DNA of 64,000 bases from positions 1-64,000 of the forward strand of contig NZ_SNZW01000017.1 of assembly GCF_004364175.1 (NCBI RefSeq). Direction: 5' to 3'. The DNA is from Maribacter caenipelagi (GTDB taxonomy: Bacteria > Bacteroidota > Bacteroidia > Flavobacteriales > Flavobacteriaceae). The notes beneath the pieces are model-generated. The model did no database searches. It was not told the DNA's origin and saw only the letters and a program-made list of their open reading frames with translations. Positions 15,025 through 23,705 of the stretch are shown here, one piece after another (within the stretch, counting starts at the first letter, position 1; every line of letters starts with the position of its first letter). Position numbers and translations under genes: made by a program.

Positions 15025-16149
15025 ATGAAATTATTTGACGTTTACCCACTATATAATGTTACTCCCGTTTCCGCCAAAGGAATAGTTGTAACCGATGATA
15101 AAGGACAAGATTATTTAGACTTTTACGGCGGGCATGCCGTAATATCCATTGGTCATTCGCACCCGCATTATGTGGAGCGATTAAAAGAACAGTTAGATAA
15201 AATCGGATTTTATAGTAATGCTGTTCAAAATCCGCTTCAAGTAGAACTTGCCGAAAAATTAGGTATAGTTTCCGGTTGTGAAGATTATAACTTATTCATG
15301 TGCAATTCTGGCGCCGAGGCAAATGAGAACGCCTTAAAAATGGCATCATTCGTAACTGGAAAATCAAAAGTTATTGCATTTAATAACGGATTTCACGGTC
15401 GTACGTCTGCTGCAGTAGCGGCTACCGACAACCCGTCTATCAACGCAGAGCTTAATCAACAACATGAGGTTGTGTTTTTAGACTTGAACGACATTAAAGG
15501 TTTTGAACGAGAAATTTCTAAAAATGTCTGTGCCGTAATTATTGAATCTATACAGGGTGTAGGCGGTTTAGATGAACCCTCTACCGAATTTTTACAACAA
15601 GTGGCTTTTCTATGTAAAGAAAACGACACATTATTAATTGCTGATGAAGTACAATCCGGATTTGGTAGAAGTGGAAAATTCTTCGGATTTCAACATCACG
15701 ACATACAACCTGATATAATCAGTATAGCTAAAGGTATGGGCAACGGCTTCCCTGTTGGTGGCGTTCTTATTCACGATGATATTAAAGCTAAATATGGTAT
15801 GTTAGGTACTACTTTTGGTGGTAACCATTTAGCATGTGTCGCCACCATGGCAGTTCTAGAAGTTATCGAAAAAGACAACTTAATTGCAAACGCCCAAGAA
15901 CTAGGAGATTATTTCAACGAAAAGGCAAAAGAAATTTCGCAAGTAAAGCGCGTAAAAGGCAGAGGCTTAATGCTTGGGCTAGAGTTTGATTTTCAAGTAG
16001 CCGATCTACGTAAAAAATTAATTCATGAGCACTTCCTTTTTACTGGGGGTGCCAAAGATAAAATGGTTCTAAGAATATTACCGGCATTGAATATTACAAA
16101 ACAAGATTTAGACGTGTTTTTCACAGCTCTTAATAAAGCCCTATCATGA
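15025..16149 (+). CDS. argD: N-acylornithine aminotransferase
   Basis: A 374-residue class III PLP aminotransferase. Motifs in order: YLDFYGGHAVISIGHSHP; CNSGAEANENALKMA; NGFHGRTSAAVAAT; LIADEVQSGFGRSGKFFGF; then IISIAKGMGNGFPVGGV with the PLP lysine in AKGMG. It converts N-acyl-glutamate semialdehyde to N-acylornithine with glutamate as amino donor. Somewhat shorter than the ~400 residues usual for the family, as is common in Bacteroidota. Its stop overlaps the start of proA by 4 bp, so the two are translationally coupled. Confidence 0.93.
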   Translation: MKLFDVYPLYNVTPVSAKGIVVTDDKGQDYLDFYGGHAVISIGHSHPHYVERLKEQLDKIGFYSNAVQNPLQVELAEKLGIVSGCEDYNLFMCNSGAEANENALKMASFVTGKSKVIAFNNGFHGRTSAAVAATDNPSINAELNQQHEVVFLDLNDIKGFEREISKNVCAVIIESIQGVGGLDEPSTEFLQQVAFLCKENDTLLIADEVQSGFGRSGKFFGFQHHDIQPDIISIAKGMGNGFPVGGVLIHDDIKAKYGMLGTTFGGNHLACVATMAVLEVIEKDNLIANAQELGDYFNEKAKEISQVKRVKGRGLMLGLEFDFQVADLRKKLIHEHFLFTGGAKDKMVLRILPALNITKQDLDVFFTALNKALS

Positions 16150-17342
16150 CAAAAACGCTCAGCTTAACAAAAAGAAATGCCGTATTAAAGCGTATGGCAG
16201 AATTGGTTTTACAAGAAGAATCTATTTTAATGTCTGCCAATGAAAAAGATTTAAATTCTTTCGAATTGGGTGATATCGCAATGATAGACCGCTTAAAAGT
16301 AGATAAAAACAAAATAGGGGAAATGATTTCTTCTTTGAAGAAATTAGCCGCTCTGCCCGACCCCTTACATGTAGAAAGTTTTCAGTTTACACATGATAAC
16401 GGTTTAGAAATCAGTAATAAAACAGCCCCGTTCGGTACGATCATGATTATTTATGAATCTAGACCAGACGTAACAATTGAAGCTGCCGGTATCGCTTTTA
16501 AATCTGGAAATAAAATTTTATTAAAAGGCGGCAAAGAATCGTTGAACTCGAACTTGGTTTTAGTCAATTTATGGCATAAAGCTTTAGAGTCTTGTGACTG
16601 TTCTGAAGATTGGATTACGTACTTGAATTATTCAAGAATAGAAACCCAACAGTTTCTTGAAAATCCTACTCAAAAATTAGATTTGATTGTTCCACGTGGT
16701 GGCGAAAAACTAATCGCTTTTGTAAAGCAACATGCTCAGTGCCCTGTAATTGTTAGTGGTCGTGGAAACAACTTTGTATATGTTTCTCATGAAGCAGATC
16801 TGCAAATGGCTTTAGACGTGATCGTCAATGCCAAGACTACCAAAATATCGGCATGTAATGCGGTTGACAAAGTGATTATTTCTAGAGATTTACCTCGTAA
16901 GGCCGAATTTTTAAGTCACTTAATTCAAACTTTGAAGAAACATAATGTTGAAATTTTAACCGATACCAAACTAGCAGGTATGGATGGCACATCCCAAATG
17001 GAAGATGAGTCGGTGTGGTATGAAGAATTTTTAGACTATAAAATTGTTATCGGGCAAGTGCCTGATGTTGACGAGGCTATTCAGCATATCAACACATATG
17101 GCGGCGGTCACTCTGCTTCTATCATTACTAAAGACGAAGAAGAAGCTGATATTTTTATGCAATCTGTAGATACTGCTGCGGTATACCATAATGCATCTAC
17201 CCGTTTTACCGATGGCGGTCAATTTGGTCTCGGTGGCGAACTAGCTATTAGTACAGATAAGTTACACCAACGTGGTCCCATTGGCTTACAGCATTTGGTT
17301 ACCAATAAATGGTATGTTAAAGGGAATGGACAAGTAAGATAG
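16146..17342 (+). CDS. proA: Gamma-glutamyl phosphate reductase
   Basis: A 398-residue aldehyde-dehydrogenase-superfamily enzyme. It reduces glutamyl-5-phosphate to glutamate semialdehyde for proline synthesis. Family motifs are PFGTIMIIYESRPDVTIEAAGIAFKSGN, LIVPRGGEKLIAFVKQH, the catalytic cysteine in TTKISACNAVDKV, and YHNASTRFTDGGQFGLGGELAIST. The start overlaps argD by 4 bp. Normally proB precedes proA; here it follows, separated by a repeat-filled spacer of 187 bp. Confidence 0.95.
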   Translation: MTKTLSLTKRNAVLKRMAELVLQEESILMSANEKDLNSFELGDIAMIDRLKVDKNKIGEMISSLKKLAALPDPLHVESFQFTHDNGLEISNKTAPFGTIMIIYESRPDVTIEAAGIAFKSGNKILLKGGKESLNSNLVLVNLWHKALESCDCSEDWITYLNYSRIETQQFLENPTQKLDLIVPRGGEKLIAFVKQHAQCPVIVSGRGNNFVYVSHEADLQMALDVIVNAKTTKISACNAVDKVIISRDLPRKAEFLSHLIQTLKKHNVEILTDTKLAGMDGTSQMEDESVWYEEFLDYKIVIGQVPDVDEAIQHINTYGGGHSASIITKDEEEADIFMQSVDTAAVYHNASTRFTDGGQFGLGGELAISTDKLHQRGPIGLQHLVTNKWYVKGNGQVR

Positions 17343-17373
17343 GTTGTTCGTAAAACAAATGATAATTGTGTCC

Positions 17374-17393
17374 GGTCGAGCGCAGTCGAGACC
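17374..17393. repeat. GC-rich imperfect palindrome (REP-like)
   Basis: GGTCGAGCGCAGTCGAGACC lies in the proA-proB spacer, immediately before the heptamer array. The ends GGTC/GACC are complementary and TCGA occurs twice inside. It stands out as GC-rich in an AT-rich spacer. Very similar TCGA-GCGCAG-TCGA elements are, from memory, widely repeated in flavobacterial genomes; that needs a genome search. Confidence 0.5.
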
Positions 17394-17401
17394 TGAAAGA
17401 A

Positions 17402-17494
17402 GGAGTTAGGAGTTAGGAGTTAGGAGTTAGGAGTTAGGAGTTAGGAGTTAGGAGTTAGGAGTTAGGAGTTAGGAGTTAGGAGTTAGGAGTTAGG
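17402..17494 (+). repeat. GGAGTTA heptamer tandem array, 13.3 copies
   Basis: Thirteen perfect GGAGTTA copies plus GG, with no interruption, lie 36 bp before proB. Its last bases form the left arm of a small hairpin AGGTAAA/TTTACCT (17492-17498/17505-17511). This is the same unit as at 12907-12944, 4.5 kb away in the same locus. The perfection of the copies points to recent expansion and likely length variation between strains. Confidence 0.95.
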
Positions 17495-17529
17495 TAAAAT
17501 AAAATTTACCTGACAAAATCAGAATTAGC

Positions 17530-18297
17530 ATGTTGAAAAAGAGAATTTTATTGAAATTAGGTTCCAATACCTTAACCAAGGACACTGACCATATTTCTCG
17601 TGGTAAAATCGAAGATATTGGTAGGCAAATAGCTGCACTTAAAGATCAGTACGAATTTATTATTGTTAGTTCTGGCGCTATTGCGGCAGCGAAGCAATTC
17701 GTAAAGCTGGAACATAATGGTGAAGAAATCAATGTAAAGCAAGCACTCGCATCTATAGGTCAACCACACCTAATGCGTATTTTTCAAGAGAATTTTAGAG
17801 AACTAGGGCTTTTTACTTCACAATGTTTATTATCCTATTCCGACTTTGAAAAGGAGCAAACTAGAGTGAATATTAAAAACACAATAAATGTTCTCGTTGC
17901 CAATAATTTCATACCAATTATCAATGAAAATGATACTGTAGCCACTGATGAGATTAAGTTTGGAGATAATGATAAATTAGCGGGGTTGACAGCATCTCTT
18001 TTATCTGCAGATATATTAATTATTGCCACTAATACTGACGGAATTTATACAAAATCGTCTTTAGCTTCTTCAACACCAAAAACAATTGAGTTAGCATCAG
18101 ACTTGGGTGAACTCTTAAAAGAAATAGGGGAATCTAAATCGACCCATGGTACGGGGGGAATGCAATCAAAAATAGATGCAGCAACCATAGCCCAAAAAGC
18201 AGGTATTGAAACCTGGATCACCAATGGCTTAAAAGATCATTTCATTACCGATGCCATTGACAATAAAAGCACATTTACAAAAATTAAAGCATCATGA
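17530..18297 (+). CDS. proB: Glutamate 5-kinase, PUA-less short form
   Basis: A 255-residue amino-acid kinase that phosphorylates glutamate to glutamyl-5-phosphate with ATP. The N-terminus KRILLKLGSNTLT contains the kinase lysine and glycine. Others are IIVSSGAIAAA, NENDTVATDEIKFGDNDKLAGLTASL and THGTGGMQSKIDAATIAQKAG. It lacks the C-terminal PUA domain found in the ~370-residue enterobacterial enzyme. Its end overlaps the transcarbamylase start by 4 bp. Feedback inhibition by proline usually maps to the kinase domain, so it may be retained. Confidence 0.93.
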   Translation: MLKKRILLKLGSNTLTKDTDHISRGKIEDIGRQIAALKDQYEFIIVSSGAIAAAKQFVKLEHNGEEINVKQALASIGQPHLMRIFQENFRELGLFTSQCLLSYSDFEKEQTRVNIKNTINVLVANNFIPIINENDTVATDEIKFGDNDKLAGLTASLLSADILIIATNTDGIYTKSSLASSTPKTIELASDLGELLKEIGESKSTHGTGGMQSKIDAATIAQKAGIETWITNGLKDHFITDAIDNKSTFTKIKAS

Positions 18298-19235
18298 ACT
18301 ACCTTTCAATAAATGATATCGACTCTTTATCTACATGGGTAAAAGAAGCTATATCTCTTAAAAAAGAGCCTAAAAAACATAAAGAACTCGGAAGTGATAA
18401 AACTATTGGACTCCTATTTTTCAATAATTCGCTACGTACACGATTAAGCACCCAAAAAGCAGCTATAAATTTAGGCATGGAAGTCATTGTTATGAACTTT
18501 GGTAGTGAAGGCTGGGCTATAGAATATGCTGATGGAACAGTTATGGACCAAGGTACTTCTGAACATATTAAGGAAGCTGCACAAGTAATTTCTCAATATT
18601 GCGATATTATTGCTATTCGTGCTTTTGCAGGTTTGAAAGACAAAGAATTAGATGAAGCCGAAAAAGTTTTGAACGGATTTAAAACTTACGCATCTGTACC
18701 AATAGTAAACATGGAAAGTTCTATTGGCCACCCATTACAAGCACTAACCGATGCCATTACTTTAGAAGAACATAATTTCAAAAATAACCCTAAAGTAGTT
18801 CTGTCGTGGGCTCCTCACCCTAGGGCTTTACCACATGCGGTTGCCAATTCATTTATTCAAATGATGCAGAAGCAAAATGCTGAATTTGTAATTACGCATC
18901 CTAAAGGATATGAACTTGACCCAAACATAACCAAAGATTCCAAAATTGAGTATGACCAAGAGAAAGCTTTAGAAAACGCCGATTTTGTGTATGTCAAAAA
19001 CTGGAGTAGCTATTCTGATTACGGACAGATAAAATCTCAAGACACTAATTGGCAAATGACCCTAAAGAAACTAGGGAAAGCTAAATTTATGCACTGCCTA
19101 CCTGTACGTAGAAATGTAGTAGTTGCCGATGAAGTTTTAGACAGCGAACAATCATTGGTCATTGAACAAGCGAATAACAGAACTTACGCTGCACAATTGG
19201 TTCTAAAGAAAATACTGGAGACTAATGAAAATTAA
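18294..19235 (+). CDS. argF': N-acylornithine carbamoyltransferase (SOTCase/AOTCase type)
   Basis: A 313-residue transcarbamylase of the acylornithine type. Carbamoyl-phosphate motif FFNNSLRTRLSTQKA (residues 42-56) replaces the STRTR of ordinary ornithine transcarbamylase. It also has SSIGHPLQALTDA and the C-terminal HCLPVRRNVVVADEV. It makes N-acylcitrulline. The residue that separates succinyl- from acetyl-ornithine specificity in characterised enzymes (Pro90 in Bacteroides fragilis SOTCase, Glu92 in Xanthomonas AOTCase) aligns by eye with Ser89 in MDQGTSEHIKEAA, neither of the two. Overlaps proB by 4 bp. Confidence 0.9.
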   Translation: MNYLSINDIDSLSTWVKEAISLKKEPKKHKELGSDKTIGLLFFNNSLRTRLSTQKAAINLGMEVIVMNFGSEGWAIEYADGTVMDQGTSEHIKEAAQVISQYCDIIAIRAFAGLKDKELDEAEKVLNGFKTYASVPIVNMESSIGHPLQALTDAITLEEHNFKNNPKVVLSWAPHPRALPHAVANSFIQMMQKQNAEFVITHPKGYELDPNITKDSKIEYDQEKALENADFVYVKNWSSYSDYGQIKSQDTNWQMTLKKLGKAKFMHCLPVRRNVVVADEVLDSEQSLVIEQANNRTYAAQLVLKKILETNEN

Positions 19236-19407
19236 TAAATGGATTTACATAGGTATCGCTTTATTTGCATTCATTTTATTTATTGCCAATATGATGAATA
19301 TAGACCATAGTACTGCGCACTGGAAAACCTATATGGGTCCGGTCAGTAATATTATTCTCATTATTGCCATGGTACTCATGTTTAAATTTGCCGACTATGA
19401 AAAATAA
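19225..19407 (+). CDS. 60-residue membrane protein embedded in the arginine operon
   Basis: A 60-residue protein with two transmembrane helices (about residues 7-22 and 40-56) joined by a short polar loop (NIDHSTAHWKTYMGP). Its start overlaps the end of argF' by 11 bp and its end overlaps the start of argB by 11 bp. This double overlap makes it a real operon member, not a chance ORF. No family is recognised. Possibilities are a transport or anchoring accessory of the pathway, or an unrelated passenger. Confidence 0.75.
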   Translation: MKINKWIYIGIALFAFILFIANMMNIDHSTAHWKTYMGPVSNIILIIAMVLMFKFADYEK

Positions 19408-20176
19408 ACTAAGCGTTGTAAAAATTGGAGGCAATGTCATTGAAGATGAAAATGCTTTAGACACATTTCTTACCGCTTTTTCCAAAATTGAAGGCTTAAA
19501 AATATTAGTGCACGGTGGTGGAAAATTGGCAACTCAATTGGCTACGAAACTTGGCATTGAATCCAATATGGTAGATGGTAGGCGCATTACCGATGCAGAA
19601 ACTGTTGATGTAATTACCATGGTTTATGGTGGTCTCGCAAACAAAAAAATAGTGGCTCAACTTCAAGCTAAAAATATAAACGCAATTGGCCTAAGCGGTG
19701 CCGACGGTAATAGCATACAAGCACATAAACGACCCGTAAAGGAAATTGATTACGGATTCGTAGGTGATATTGAAGGGGTAAACCCTGAATTAATCAGCAA
19801 CCTCTTATCCATCAACCTTACGCCTATTTTCTGTGCTCTTTCGCATGATGGCGCCGGACAATTACTAAATACCAACGCAGATACAATTGCTTCAGAGATT
19901 GCCATTGGTATGGCATCTACTTATGAAACGACTTTATATTACTGTTTTGAGAAAAAAGGAGTATTAATGGATGTTGCCGATGATAATAGCGTAGTTAAGC
20001 ATATTAACACTGCTACTTACCAAAAGCTTTTATCAGATAACATTATTGCTGACGGAATGCTGCCAAAACTACATAATTGCTTTCATGCTTTGAACAACAC
20101 AGTTTCAAAAGTATGTTTAGGTGATGTTACCATGCTCGATAAAAATACAGAACTGTTCACTACAATAAAGCTTTAA
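19397..20176 (+). CDS. argB: N-acylglutamate kinase
   Basis: A 259-residue amino-acid kinase. It starts KNKLSVVKIGGNVIEDENAL, followed by LVHGGGKLATQLATKLGIE, DGRRITDAETVDVITMVYGG and LNTNADTIASEIAIGMAS. It phosphorylates N-acetyl- or N-succinyl-glutamate, the second step of arginine synthesis. I chose the ATG at 19397; the longest frame (from 19364) adds 11 residues that overlap the membrane-protein gene further and precede the conserved strand. One base separates its stop from argE. Confidence 0.93.
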   Translation: MKNKLSVVKIGGNVIEDENALDTFLTAFSKIEGLKILVHGGGKLATQLATKLGIESNMVDGRRITDAETVDVITMVYGGLANKKIVAQLQAKNINAIGLSGADGNSIQAHKRPVKEIDYGFVGDIEGVNPELISNLLSINLTPIFCALSHDGAGQLLNTNADTIASEIAIGMASTYETTLYYCFEKKGVLMDVADDNSVVKHINTATYQKLLSDNIIADGMLPKLHNCFHALNNTVSKVCLGDVTMLDKNTELFTTIKL

Positions 20177-20177
20177 G

Positions 20178-21242
20178 ATGAACCAAACAGAACTTACAGA
20201 AAGTGCTATAGCATTATTAAAGGAATTAATTTCAATAGAGTCTTTTTCTAAGGAAGAGGATAAAACTGCCGATGCTATACAATCTTGGTTGGCACATTAC
20301 GATATACCCACAGAAAGAGACCTCAACAATATTATTGCGAAGAACAAATTTTGGGACGATTCTAAACCGACGTTGTTACTGAATTCGCATCATGATACCG
20401 TAAAACCGAATACGGCTTATACTAAAGACCCTTTCTTTCCTCATATTGAAGATGGCAAGCTATACGGATTAGGAAGTAATGATGCTGGCGGACCATTAGT
20501 TTCACTTCTGGCAACTTTTGTGAATTATTATAATGCCGAAGACCTTAACCATAATATATTAATGGTCGCTTCTGCCGAAGAGGAAAATGCCGGTGAGAAC
20601 AGTCTACGTGGATTGTTACCTAAACTACCCCATATTGATGTAGCGATCGTAGGCGAACCTACTTTGATGCAACTTGCTATCGCTGAAAAAGGTCTGGTTG
20701 TTTTTGATGCCGTGATTAAAGGGACTCCGTCTCACGCAGCCCACCCTAACGACGACAATTCGATCTACAACTCCATTAAAGTTTTAGAATGGTTTAAGAA
20801 CTACAGCTTCGAAAAATCATCTGAAGCATTAGGAGATGTAAAAATGACAGTTACCCAAATTAGTGCTGGATCGCAGCACAATGTAGTGCCAGCTCAGGTT
20901 GATATGGTTGTTGATGTTCGTGTAAACGATGCCTATAGCAACAAAGAAATTGCAGATTTACTGAAGAAGGACGCGCCATGCGAATTAAAGGAGCGATCTT
21001 TACGCCTAAATTCGTCAAAAATAGATAAGAATCACCTGTTGGTTAAGTCAGGTATTGCACTAGGCAGAACCACTTACGGTTCTCCTACGCTTTCTGACCA
21101 AGCAGCATTAAGTTGCCAATCGTTAAAACTAGGTCCTGGAGACAGCACTCGTTCTCACTCAGCCAATGAATTTATCTATGTACATGAAATTGAAGAAGGT
21201 ATAGATTTGTATATTAAAATATTAAAAGGCTTCATGCACTAG
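20178..21242 (+). CDS. argE: M20-family deacylase, N-acylcitrulline/ornithine type
   Basis: A 354-residue zinc hydrolase of the M20 (ArgE/DapE/CPG2) family. Metal ligands are visible in LLNSHHDTVKP (His/Asp), GLGSNDAGGPLVSLLA, the catalytic SAEEENAGENSLRG and VAIVGEPTLMQLAIAEKG, and late GDSTRSHSANEFI. In pathways with an acylornithine carbamoyltransferase the substrate is N-acylcitrulline, so it would release citrulline for ArgG. It lies directly after argB (1 bp), within the same transcript. Confidence 0.9.
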   Translation: MNQTELTESAIALLKELISIESFSKEEDKTADAIQSWLAHYDIPTERDLNNIIAKNKFWDDSKPTLLLNSHHDTVKPNTAYTKDPFFPHIEDGKLYGLGSNDAGGPLVSLLATFVNYYNAEDLNHNILMVASAEEENAGENSLRGLLPKLPHIDVAIVGEPTLMQLAIAEKGLVVFDAVIKGTPSHAAHPNDDNSIYNSIKVLEWFKNYSFEKSSEALGDVKMTVTQISAGSQHNVVPAQVDMVVDVRVNDAYSNKEIADLLKKDAPCELKERSLRLNSSKIDKNHLLVKSGIALGRTTYGSPTLSDQAALSCQSLKLGPGDSTRSHSANEFIYVHEIEEGIDLYIKILKGFMH

Positions 21243-21315
21243 GCGTACGGCCAATTTTATAACTAATTTTATTATTAAGTTTTTGAACTTGATACTTGAA
21301 CTTGACACTTGAATT

Positions 21316-22593
21316 ATGAAACTCTGGGATAAAGGATTTAGCACTGATAAAAAGATTGATCATTTCACCGTTGGTAATGACAGAGAACTAGATTTACTTT
21401 TGGCCAAATACGATGTTATTGCATCTAGAGCTCATGCTAAAATGTTAGGAGAGATCGGATTGATTACGCCTAAAGAAACTCATGACCTCGTAAGAGAGTT
21501 GAATACTATCGCTGCACGAATAGAAAAAGGAACTTTTACCATAGAAAATTCTTTTGAAGACATGCATTCTAAAATAGAATACATGCTTACCCTTAGTTTA
21601 GGCGATACTGGTAAAAAAATACATACCGCACGCTCTAGAAACGATCAAGTTTTAGTGGCTATGCACCTATATTTAAAGGATGAGTTAACAGAAATTAAAT
21701 CGATGACCAAGTCGCTCTTTAATCTTCTTTTAGTAAAAGCCCAAGAACATAAAGATGTTATGTTACCAGGGTATACGCATTTACAAATTGCCATGCCCTC
21801 TTCATTCGGACTATGGTTTTCTGCTTATGCAGAGAGTTTAATAGATGACCTATATTTTATTGAAGCTGCCTATAAAGTTGCTGATCAAAATCCGTTAGGC
21901 AGTGCTGCAGGTTATGGTAGCTCATTTGCTATCGACCGTAGATTTACCACTAAAGAAATGGGCTTTAGCACACTAAAATATAATGTAGTTGCCGCTCAAA
22001 TGAGCAGAGGGAAAGTAGAAAAAGCAACTGCATTCGGCATCGCAAATATTGCAGCAACACTTTCTAAAATGGCAATGGATATTTGTTTGTACATGAGTCA
22101 GAACTTTAACTTCATCTCTTTCCCAGATGAGCTGACTACCGGTTCTAGTATAATGCCTCATAAGAAAAATCCTGATGTATTTGAATTGGTACGAGGCAAG
22201 TGTAATAAACTACAATCTATTCCTAATCAGTTGACTATAATCATCAATAATTTACCTAGTGGTTATCATAGAGATTTACAATTGGTGAAAGAAATTATAG
22301 TACCGGCAATACAAGATATGAAGGCATGCTTGGAGATTTTGACCTTTAGCCTTAAAGAAATTAAGGTCAACAAAGAAATTCTAGAAGACCCAAAGTATGA
22401 CTATCTATTTAGTGTTGACACTTTAAACGAACTGGTACAAAACGGAATGCCTTTTAGAGACGCCTATAAGAAAATGGGTATGGAGATCAACGAAGGTACT
22501 TTCACTCCGAAGAGAGATATTCATCATACGCACGAAGGCAGTTTAGGCAATCTTTGTTTGAAGGAAATTAATGATAAAATGAAGGAGGTTTAA
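21316..22593 (+). CDS. argH: Argininosuccinate lyase
   Basis: A 425-residue member of the fumarase/aspartase superfamily. It cleaves argininosuccinate to arginine and fumarate. Signature TTGSSIMPHKKNPDVFELVRGK contains the catalytic serine. Other motifs are KIHTARSRNDQV, MLPGYTHLQIAMPSSFG and PLGSAAGYGSSFAIDR. It ends the arginine/proline run. The TAA stop overlaps the stop of the convergent YihY gene. The spacer before it carries ACTTGATACTTG-like repeats. Confidence 0.96.
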   Translation: MKLWDKGFSTDKKIDHFTVGNDRELDLLLAKYDVIASRAHAKMLGEIGLITPKETHDLVRELNTIAARIEKGTFTIENSFEDMHSKIEYMLTLSLGDTGKKIHTARSRNDQVLVAMHLYLKDELTEIKSMTKSLFNLLLVKAQEHKDVMLPGYTHLQIAMPSSFGLWFSAYAESLIDDLYFIEAAYKVADQNPLGSAAGYGSSFAIDRRFTTKEMGFSTLKYNVVAAQMSRGKVEKATAFGIANIAATLSKMAMDICLYMSQNFNFISFPDELTTGSSIMPHKKNPDVFELVRGKCNKLQSIPNQLTIIINNLPSGYHRDLQLVKEIIVPAIQDMKACLEILTFSLKEIKVNKEILEDPKYDYLFSVDTLNELVQNGMPFRDAYKKMGMEINEGTFTPKRDIHHTHEGSLGNLCLKEINDKMKEV

Positions 22594-23471
22594 TTCTCTT
22601 TCAAATACCTATCCGAATAAATTTTAGTGAATTGGGCACCGAAAGTGACTATTAAACTAGAATAAGATACCCATAGCATTACTAAAATTATGCTCCCGGC
22701 AGCGCCATATGTTGAACCTGGTTCTGCTTTTCCAAAGTAAAAGGCTAGCGCATATTTACCAATTAAAAATAATAAAGCAGTCAATGCAGCACCAACCTTA
22801 ACCGCTTTCCATCGAATGTGTATGCTTGGCAAGTATTTAAACATTGCACCGAACAGGAGATAAATAAAAGAAAGGGATATAACAATATCCAAGACAAAAC
22901 CAAGCTCTAACATCCCTTCTGGTAATAGACGAGAAAGTTGTTTAGAAAATGCTGATAAAAATGAAGTAAGGGCAAAACTAATTAATAATAAAAACCCGAA
23001 AATAAGAATAAATCCAAATCCCTTTAGCCGCATAAAAAGTGTAGATAATATTTCATTTGTATATTTTGGCTTTGCACTCCATATTTCATTCAAGGCATTT
23101 TGTAACTGATAAAAAACACCCGTAGCACCATATATTAGAACACCTACACCTAATATAGTAGCTATAATAGAAGTATTCTCACTACCTCTATCAGCCACCA
23201 TTTCTTGAATAGATTGTGCAGTTTCTGGTCCCATGGCAGATGAGATTTCAGCAAACAATTCCCCACGAACTATTTCTTTTCCCCAAATACCACCTACCAA
23301 TTCTAATATTAAAATGAGTAAACCAGGTAGTGATAAAATCGCATAGTATGCAATAACGGCACTTATCTGAAAGGGCTCTTTAGCCATCCAAGCCTTGTAG
23401 GTTCTTATAAGCAAGTTAGGAATATGGCTGAATCGGAATTTAGAATGTTGACTATCTTCTTTCTGTGACAT
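22590..23471 (-). CDS. YihY/virulence factor BrkB family membrane protein
   Basis: A 293-residue membrane protein with about six helices and the family pattern AVIAYYAILSLPGLLILILELVGG near residues 38-61, LIYGATGVFYQLQNALNEIW, and LYGAAGSIILVMLWVSYSSLIVTFGAQFTKIY-type C-terminal region. Once linked to RNase BN and serum resistance (BrkB); the actual function of most members is unknown. It is convergent with argH, with 4 bases of overlap at the stop codons. Confidence 0.9.
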   Translation of the reverse strand: MSQKEDSQHSKFRFSHIPNLLIRTYKAWMAKEPFQISAVIAYYAILSLPGLLILILELVGGIWGKEIVRGELFAEISSAMGPETAQSIQEMVADRGSENTSIIATILGVGVLIYGATGVFYQLQNALNEIWSAKPKYTNEILSTLFMRLKGFGFILIFGFLLLISFALTSFLSAFSKQLSRLLPEGMLELGFVLDIVISLSFIYLLFGAMFKYLPSIHIRWKAVKVGAALTALLFLIGKYALAFYFGKAEPGSTYGAAGSIILVMLWVSYSSLIVTFGAQFTKIYSDRYLKEN

Positions 23472-23705
23472 CTAGTGATGTTTTAAACTTAGAATAAAAA
23501 TAAAAACATCAATATAATGACTGTAACTCTAAACCGTATAATAGTATCCCTTAAAAGCTAGAAAAAACAATTAAATCATTAATATTTATGTAGTTCAACA
23601 AAAAAAGACGACTTCACATTCCATAATCATACATTCACAACAAATAATTTTAACATTTAACATTCATAGGCATCTTTGATATACACATTTGATCAAAACA
23701 ACAGC

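Noticed and set aside
17402-17494. CRISPR array
   Set aside because: The units are a 7-bp direct tandem repeat with no spacers between them, and no cas genes are near.
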